Origin: Planctomycetota bacterium
GTDB lineage: Bacteria; Planctomycetota; PLA2
Direction of reading: 5' to 3'
NCBI GenBank assembly: GCA_023150495.1
Contig: JAKLKT010000242.1
Location: forward strand, 1-5,530
DNA length: 5,530 bases
This document shows positions 1 through 3,932 of this stretch, in pieces. Every line of letters starts with the position of its first letter. Position 1 is the stretch's first letter. A program made the translations under genes and the position numbers. The notes below the pieces were generated by a model. It saw only the letters and a list, made by a program, of their open reading frames with translations, searched no databases and had not been told where the DNA came from.

Positions 1-1
1 C

Positions 2-292
2 GGCGTCCCGATGGCCGTGCCGGACCGCGCGGGGGCCCTCCGGTGGCTCGGGTTCGCCGGCAACCCCGCGGGCCCGACGATCCGGCGCGTGCTCGACGCG
101 CGCGCACGGGGGATCAAGCTGCGGATCGCGCGCGCGACGACGGACTACGACCTCCGCCAGTGGCAGCAGACGCTCTCGGACCTCCGGCGCATCGCCGCGG
201 CCGCGCTCGGGGCCGGGCCCCATGGCCCTTACATGCCGCCGGACCTCGAGGAGACGATGACCGACACGCCGCCGACGTCGCCGCCGGCGTGA
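2..292 (+). CDS. 3' end of an unidentified protein (5' partial)
   Basis: The reading frame is open from the left edge (Gly-Val-Pro, then Met at position 11) to a TGA at 290-292. The codons are strongly GC3-biased, as expected for a real gene here. The visible 96 residues contain a short hydrophobic stretch (LRWLGFAGNPAG), a basic segment (RRVLDARARGIKLRIARA), a probable helix around YDLRQWQQTLSDLRRIAAAALGAG, and a disordered Thr/Pro-rich tail (TDTPPTSPPA). I do not recognise a family. The ATG at 11 has no visible Shine-Dalgarno, but only 10 nt lie before it. I think it is more likely an internal Met of a longer gene starting off the window, though a small stand-alone protein cannot be excluded. 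It converges on the minus-strand HEAT/hydrolase gene, with 11 nt between the two stop codons. Confidence 0.6.
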   Translation, partial: GVPMAVPDRAGALRWLGFAGNPAGPTIRRVLDARARGIKLRIARATTDYDLRQWQQTLSDLRRIAAAALGAGPHGPYMPPDLEETMTDTPPTSPPA

Positions 293-298
293 GCGCCC

Positions 299-315
299 CA
301 GGATCATCCATCCTG
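299..315. terminator. Weak hairpin between convergent genes
   Basis: A 6-bp inverted repeat (CAGGAT and ATCCTG, loop of 5) lies just after the plus-strand stop and overlaps the TGA of the minus-strand gene at 304-306. Its position between convergent genes would suit a bidirectional terminator. However, the stem is short and no T tract follows on either strand, so intrinsic termination is doubtful. It may be coincidental. Confidence 0.2.
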
Positions 316-1695
316 CGCGAGGCCGAACCGGGCGAGGAACGCCGCGACGATCTCGTGGAACTTCGCGTTCTCCTCGACGAAGGGCATCGCCCTCGTCTCG
401 CGGACCGGCGCGACCATCGAGCGGGGGAAGATCCCCTGGATCCGCTCCGCGTCCACGTGGCCGCTGAAGGGGCTCGAGGCGCTCGAGAGGAAGAGCGCGG
501 GCACGTCGAGCTTCCGGTGGCGGCTCCACGAGATCTCGGGCACCGTCGCGAACCCCTGCGGGTCGCGCGCGCGGTGGAAGAGCCACGCGATCTCGAGATC
601 GGCCGGGTCGAGATACCCCTGCGCGAGCCCGATCGCGTGGAGCCGCGCGAGCAGCCCCTCGTCGAAGCGCGCGCCGGTCTCGCGCAGGAGCGTCCTCGCG
701 ACGAACCGCTCGTCCGCGTCGCCCGCCGCTGCGCCGCGCCGCAGCGCCTCGGCGTAGGCCCGCTTGTCGAGCGCCGTGTCGATGAGCACGAGGCCGCTGC
801 ACCGGTCGGGATGGAGCACGGCGTACCGGAGCGCGATCCAGCCCGACGCGCCGTTCGCGAGCACGACGAACCGCTCGATCCCGAGCGACGCGCGGAACGC
901 GTCGAGCGCCCGCACGAGCCGGTCCACGGGATACTCCGGGAGGTCGTCGCCGTAGCCGCTCCGGCCCGTCAGCTCCTGCACGCCGGGCAGCCGCACCCAC
1001 GTGATGGCGGCCCGCTCCCGGAGCGGGAGGAGGTAGGGGCCGAACGCGGCGGTCGTGAACCCGAACGCCGGCAGCACGAGGATGTGGGGGGGCTCCGGGG
1101 GGGAGGCCTTTCCCTTCGCCGGCACCGCGGCGACCGTCCGGGTCTCGAGCTTCACCCCCTCGTACTCCCCCTGCTTCGCCTCCTCGTCCGCGGGCGCGAA
1201 CCGCGGGTCGCCCTCGTTCTTCTTCCACCACTCGCTCCACGCGTCCGCGTCGAGGAGGCACGGCGCCGGGGTGAGCGCCCGGAGGGTCTCGACGATCTGG
1301 AGCATCGTGCGGCGGTCCTTCTCCTTCCCGAGCGCCTCGACGAGCGCGCCGACCGCACGGCGGTCGGGGTGCCGGACGAGGGCGCGGGCCGCGGCGCGCC
1401 GCACGGAAGGTGTCCCGTCCCTCAGCGCGAGGCCGAGGACGGTGGCGTTCCCGAGGTCGGGCTCGAGGAGGCAGGCCCACGCGATCGCCTCGCGCGCCCT
1501 CGGCCGCTCGTCGCGGAGGAGCGCGGCCCTCGCCCGGAAGACCTCCTCGGTGCCGGCAAGCCGGCAGAGCCCTTCTACGGCTTCCCAGCGGGCCTCCCAG
1601 CCGGGCGCGTCCGCCTCCGCGAGCAGGGCATCGAGCGTGGCCTCGGCCGGGGCCTTGGCCGCGAGGAGAAGGAGGCAGGGGACGAGGCGCCGCAT
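304..1695 (-). CDS. Secreted HEAT-repeat / alpha-beta-hydrolase-fold fusion with a degenerate catalytic triad
   Basis: This 463-residue protein starts at an ATG at 1695, preceded by AAGGAAG at 5-nt spacing. The frame stays open far upstream, but this start is chosen because it has a Shine-Dalgarno and begins a signal peptide (MRRLVPCLLLLAAKAPAEA, residues 1-19). Residues about 21-145 form helical HEAT-like repeats (for example SVRRAAARALVRHPDRRAVGAL at 97-118). A W-x-x-WW-x-x-N segment (153-160) and a Lys/Pro linker (about 165-203) follow. Residues about 204-460 resemble an alpha/beta hydrolase: strand ILVLPAFGF (205-213), the LDAFRASLGIERFVVLANGASGWIALRYA elbow region, then VLHPDRCSGLVLID and a C-terminal helix. 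Aligned in register with G-x-S-x-G, the elbow reads A280-N-G282-A-S284, so the nucleophile is Gly. The acid site after strand LDVPALFL reads SSASSPF (Ser408 at the usual Asp). The His site in RAMPFVEEN is Met437. Known families use Ser-Asp-His, so I infer a non-catalytic, exported protein. Substrate or partner is unknown. It is the last gene of the minus-strand series. Confidence 0.85.
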   Translation of the reverse strand: MRRLVPCLLLLAAKAPAEATLDALLAEADAPGWEARWEAVEGLCRLAGTEEVFRARAALLRDERPRAREAIAWACLLEPDLGNATVLGLALRDGTPSVRRAAARALVRHPDRRAVGALVEALGKEKDRRTMLQIVETLRALTPAPCLLDADAWSEWWKKNEGDPRFAPADEEAKQGEYEGVKLETRTVAAVPAKGKASPPEPPHILVLPAFGFTTAAFGPYLLPLRERAAITWVRLPGVQELTGRSGYGDDLPEYPVDRLVRALDAFRASLGIERFVVLANGASGWIALRYAVLHPDRCSGLVLIDTALDKRAYAEALRRGAAAGDADERFVARTLLRETGARFDEGLLARLHAIGLAQGYLDPADLEIAWLFHRARDPQGFATVPEISWSRHRKLDVPALFLSSASSPFSGHVDAERIQGIFPRSMVAPVRETRAMPFVEENAKFHEIVAAFLARFGLAQDG

Positions 1696-1700
1696 CGGCT

Positions 1701-1707
1701 CTTCCTT
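1701..1707 (-). promoter_or_regulatory. Ribosome binding site of the HEAT/hydrolase gene
   Basis: Read on the minus strand, AAGGAAG ends 5 nt before the ATG at 1695. It is the only good Shine-Dalgarno near the beginning of the signal-peptide-bearing frame and decides the start within a much longer open frame. A GTTCCC run immediately upstream could pair with a GGGAAC in the leader structure. Confidence 0.6.
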
Positions 1708-1735
1708 GGGAACGTGCCGGGACCCGTGCAGTTTC

Positions 1736-1800
1736 GCACGCTCCGGGCGTGCGGGAACCAGCCGGAACTTCCGGAGGGGGGCTTCCCAAGCGGGTTCCCG
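1736..1800 (-). promoter_or_regulatory. Candidate structured 5' leader (three-way-junction-like fold)
   Basis: On the minus-strand transcript, an outer 8-bp stem (CGGGAACC with GGTTCCCG, plus-strand positions 1793-1800 and 1752-1759) encloses two small hairpins. These are GCTTGGGAAGC (4 bp, 3-nt loop; 1781-1791) and CCGGAAGTTCCGG (5 bp, 3-nt loop; 1762-1774). A further 6-bp hairpin (GCACGC and GCGTGC, 5-nt loop; 1736-1752) follows directly, about 40 nt before the start codon. Short GC-rich inverted repeats are common by chance in such DNA. The nesting and compactness are what make this notable. No known riboswitch or T-box signature was recognised. Confidence 0.35.
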
Positions 1801-1802
1801 AG

Positions 1803-1829
1803 ATCGTAGGATTGGCAAGCCCTTCGCAA
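1803..1829 (-). promoter_or_regulatory. Weak sigma70-like promoter candidate
   Basis: In the least GC-rich patch of the gap, the minus strand reads TTGCGA (1824-1829), then 15 nt, then TACGAT (1803-1808). Each hexamer matches the classical consensus at four of six positions, but the spacer is short. It would place a start site just upstream of the structured leader. Promoter consensus in this lineage is not certain, so this is only a candidate. Confidence 0.2.
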
Positions 1830-1932
1830 AGGACCGGTGGGCACCGCGGGGTCCGTCCCGCGGGCGTGTGGCAAGCGTCCGATCCGAGAGACTCGTGGCA
1901 AACGGGGCCGTTGCCGAGGGAGGCCCCGCAGC

Positions 1933-1968
1933 CCGGGGGCGTCCGGGCCGAGAGCCGGGCGCCCCCGG
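1933..1968 (-). terminator. Strong GC hairpin after the toroid-protein gene
   Basis: A 9-bp perfect stem (CCGGGGGCG at 1933-1941, CGCCCCCGG at 1960-1968) continues, after one mismatch, into 4 more base pairs around an 8-nt loop. It lies about 62 nt past the stop of the minus-strand toroid gene. No T tract follows in the transcript, so it is not a classical intrinsic terminator. It could be a 3'-end stabilising or attenuating hairpin. The right arm is part of a 12-nt sequence repeated at 2001-2012, so an alternative longer-loop pairing is possible. Confidence 0.4.
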
Positions 1969-2012
1969 ACCCTCTTCGTCTTCCCCGCGGCGGCCCCCTT
2001 GCCCCCGGACCC
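1961..2012. repeat. Pair of 12-nt direct repeats
   Basis: GCCCCCGGACCC occurs at 1961-1972 and again at 2001-2012, offset by 40 nt, between the toroid gene and the HEAT/hydrolase gene. The first copy is the right arm of the 1933-1968 hairpin. The repeats are simple GC-rich sequence, and no function can be assigned. Confidence 0.4.
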
Positions 2013-2030
2013 CCTGATCCCCGCGGGAGG

Positions 2031-3110
2031 CTACCGCTGGAAGATCGGCAGGTACCCTTCGTCCACCGACAGGGCCAGCACGGCGAACGCCGTCGCGTGG
2101 TGGCGGCCGTGCGAGCCGCGTCGCGCGTCCGCCGTCAGCCGGTCGTCCCAGAAGCCCTCGCGGCGCTGCTCGTCGAGGAGGCGCGGGAGCCCGTAGCGCT
2201 TCCACGTCTCCCAGTGCGGGCCGCCCGCACGGTAGAAGGCCTGCGCCGAGTAGTAGTGGCAGTAGAAGGGCCACTGCAGGTGGAAGAGGTCCCGCCCGCG
2301 GTACGAGCGGTCGAGGTACTCGAGCCCCTTCGTGATCGGGCGGGAGTAGTACTCGCCGAAGCCGTGCATCGCCGTGAGCGCCGCGGCCGTGAGCGCGGGC
2401 GTGGACGTGTCGGCCATGTGGCTGTACTTGAACGACCCGTCGGGCTTCTGCGAGTCGCGGAGGTACTTGAGGCCGCGCTCCTGCACCTCGCGGTCGACGA
2501 CGAAGCCCGCGTCCGCCGCGAGGCGGAGCGCCTGCACGACGGTGACCGTGACCGAGCCCTCGTGCATCGTCGAGGAGCGCGGCTCGTAGCCCCAGCCGCC
2601 CGTGATCGTCTGCGAGTCCTCGATCACCTGCACGGCTCGCTTGATCTTCTCCTTGAGCTCCCGCTCGCGCGCCGCGTCGGCCCGGCCCGTGCCGTAGACG
2701 AGGATGAGCGCCTGCGTGGCGTAGCCGTGGCCGTGCATCCGCGAGTCGGCGTCGCCCTCGGAGAAGATGTAGCCGGGGGGATTCCCCTGGCGGGCCGTCT
2801 GCGTGCTGTGCTTCAGGAGGAAGTCGACCGCGCGGCGCACGATGTCGCCGCGGCCGGGGAAGTCCGCGTAGGGGCCGAAGCCCTCCTGGTGGCCCTGCGC
2901 GAGGAACGCGAGCACGCCGAGCGCGGTGATGCCGATGACGCCGCGGTCCGGGGCGCCCCAAGATCCGTCCTTGCTCTGCTCCCGCGCCAGGTAGTCGAGG
3001 CCCGTGCGAACCGCCCTCGCCCGGTCGCCCTCGAGCTCGCGGGAGGGCCCCGTGATGTCCTGCGGGCGCGCGAAGGACGCGACGAGGAGGAGTAGCGGGG
3101 CCGCGCGCAC
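2031..3110 (-). CDS. Secreted prenyltransferase/squalene-cyclase-repeat (alpha/alpha toroid) protein
   Basis: This 359-residue protein starts at GTG (3110). No upstream ATG is seen and no later start would keep the hydrophobic N-terminus (MRAAPLLLLVASFA, residues 1-14), which looks like a short signal peptide. QW-like repeats recur: EQSKDGSWG (44-52), DSQTITGGWGY (165-175), DSQKPDGSFKY (219-229) and DEQRREGFWDD (313-323). Each follows a helix of the GLDYL or GLKYL type. Between them are MHGHGYATQALILVYG (125-140), YYSAQAFYRAGGPHW (286-300), GRHHATAFAVLAL (335-347) and a terminal YLPIFQR. From memory this order matches a large Planctomycetota family annotated only as prenyltransferase/squalene-oxidase repeat. 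The cyclase motif DxDD is absent, and no clear set of Asp/Cys/His zinc ligands of protein prenyltransferases is seen, so I do not infer cyclase or transferase activity. It follows the coiled-coil gene by 60 nt and is probably co-transcribed with it. Confidence 0.88.
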   Translation of the reverse strand: MRAAPLLLLVASFARPQDITGPSRELEGDRARAVRTGLDYLAREQSKDGSWGAPDRGVIGITALGVLAFLAQGHQEGFGPYADFPGRGDIVRRAVDFLLKHSTQTARQGNPPGYIFSEGDADSRMHGHGYATQALILVYGTGRADAARERELKEKIKRAVQVIEDSQTITGGWGYEPRSSTMHEGSVTVTVVQALRLAADAGFVVDREVQERGLKYLRDSQKPDGSFKYSHMADTSTPALTAAALTAMHGFGEYYSRPITKGLEYLDRSYRGRDLFHLQWPFYCHYYSAQAFYRAGGPHWETWKRYGLPRLLDEQRREGFWDDRLTADARRGSHGRHHATAFAVLALSVDEGYLPIFQR

Positions 3111-3170
3111 CCGTAGAGAGTACCCCGCGTCGGGGCCGAGGCGATCGAATCCCGCGGGCGGGGCCCCGGG
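3111..3170 (-). other. 60-nt intergenic spacer with a hairpin before a GTG start
   Basis: No Shine-Dalgarno of the AGGAG type precedes the GTG at 3110. A small hairpin (5-bp stem CCCCG and CGGGG, 3-nt loop; 3123-3135) ends 12 nt before the start codon, and GC-only palindromes (CCCGCGGG, GGGGCCCC) lie further upstream. The spacing is compatible with one transcript across both genes. No promoter is evident. Confidence 0.35.
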
Positions 3171-3932
3171 TCAGCGGTCCGCCTCGGGCTCCTTCTCCGC
3201 CTCGCGCTTCGCGCGCTGGGCCGTGTATTCCTCGACGAGCCGCCTGTACTGGATCGGGATGCGGCTGAAGTCGTTCCGGTTGATCCGCTCCTGGTCCTCG
3301 GGCGGAAGGCGCGCGATCCAGGCCTCGACCCGCTTCACGCGGGCCGCCGCCGTGTCCTCGGGGGCCTGCGGCTTCCTCGTGTCGAGCTGGCGCTTGTCCT
3401 TCTGCTCGTCCTTCTGCTGGCGCGGGGACTGGGGCTGGTGCTGCTTCCTGTCCTGCTCCTCGCGCTCGCGCAGGCGCTTCTCCCTCTCCTCGGCGGACTT
3501 GGGCTCCTTCTCGCCGGAGGGCGTCCCCTGCATCTGCTGCTGCTGGCGCGGCAGCGTGTCGAGCAGCTCCTGGAGCTGCGCGACCGTGCGATCCGCCTTC
3601 TCCCGCTCGCTCTTGAGCATCTCATCGAGACGCCGCGAGATCTCGTCGTGCTTCGACTCGAGCTGCTGGCGCTGCTGCGCGCGCTCCTCGGCGCCCGCGG
3701 CGCCCTCACCGCCCCGGTCGGGCGGCATCAGCTTCTTCAGCTCCTCCTCGACCTGCTTCTGCGCCTCGACGAGGCGGTCGACGCGCGTGATCTCGAGGAG
3801 GAGCCGTTCGCTCTCGCGCATGAGGCGCGAGATCTCCGCGACCTGCTGCCGGAGCTTCTCCTCGACGGCTTCCTGCTGCGCGCCGGCGATGCCGGCCGCG
3901 ACGAGCAGCGCGGTGGAGATTCTCGAGATCAT
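3171..3932 (-). CDS. Secreted coiled-coil protein with C-terminal W-LPP / IPIQYRRLVEEY region
   Basis: This 253-residue protein begins with a signal peptide (MISRISTALLVAAGIAGA, likely cleaved before Gln19-Gln20). Residues about 20-70 form a charged amphipathic helix (EKLRQQVAEISRLMRESERLLLEITRVDRL). A Gly-rich break follows at about 72-80, then a second helix (about 81-127). Residues about 129-195 are a Gln/Lys/Glu/Arg-rich, probably disordered segment. The C-terminal region is more ordered: RVEAWIARLPPEDQERI (201-217) and IPIQYRRLVEEYTAQRAKREAE (225-246). A Trp, Leu-Pro-Pro, then Pro-x-x-Tyr-Arg...Tyr pattern recalls the ends of small exported proteins next to BatA/DUF58-type operons in Planctomycetota (memory only). 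No catalytic motif is seen. The ATG overlaps the upstream stop (ATGA), with GAGGAGG seven nt before it, so the start is well supported and translation is probably coupled. A periplasmic partner or adaptor of the upstream coiled-coil protein is a reasonable inference, and the molecular role is unknown. Confidence 0.85.
   Translation of the reverse strand: MISRISTALLVAAGIAGAQQEAVEEKLRQQVAEISRLMRESERLLLEITRVDRLVEAQKQVEEELKKLMPPDRGGEGAAGAEERAQQRQQLESKHDEISRRLDEMLKSEREKADRTVAQLQELLDTLPRQQQQMQGTPSGEKEPKSAEEREKRLREREEQDRKQHQPQSPRQQKDEQKDKRQLDTRKPQAPEDTAAARVKRVEAWIARLPPEDQERINRNDFSRIPIQYRRLVEEYTAQRAKREAEKEPEADR

Larger units (their letters stand above)
1696..2030. other. 335-nt intergenic region rich in inverted repeats
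   Basis: No convincing gene lies here. The minus-strand frame that runs through it gives a low-complexity Arg/Pro-rich translation with no start signal or recognisable domain. The 3' side relative to the minus-strand genes (about 1930-2030) holds a strong GC hairpin and a 12-nt direct repeat (GCCCCCGGACCC at 1961-1972 and 2001-2012). A second hairpin lies at 1844-1863 (CCGCGGG and CCCGCGG, loop of 6). A slightly less GC-rich patch at 1801-1830 could contain a promoter. The part nearest the downstream gene (1736-1800) is a compact set of inverted repeats. The gap contrasts with the tight spacing of the other minus-strand genes and suggests that the last gene may have its own transcript. Confidence 0.6.

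Noticed and set aside
1736..1800. tRNA gene suggested by the cloverleaf-like pairing
   Set aside because: Stem lengths do not fit a tRNA, and there is no anticodon arm geometry or T-loop (GGTTCGA-type) sequence in the right place.
43..1809. 588-residue plus-strand open frame
   Set aside because: It lies antisense to the HEAT/hydrolase gene and has an Arg/Glu/Pro-rich composition with no domain. It is open because stop codons are rare in such GC-rich DNA.
1696..2961. N-terminal extension of the HEAT/hydrolase frame up to 885 residues
   Set aside because: The extension overlaps the toroid gene in another frame and crosses a structured non-coding gap. Its translation is Arg/Pro/Gly-rich without domains. 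The internal ATG at 1695 has a Shine-Dalgarno and a signal peptide.
1410..3095. 561-residue plus-strand open frame opposite the toroid gene
   Set aside because: The translation is a low-complexity Arg/Pro/Val/Glu mixture, while the minus strand encodes a recognisable repeat protein.
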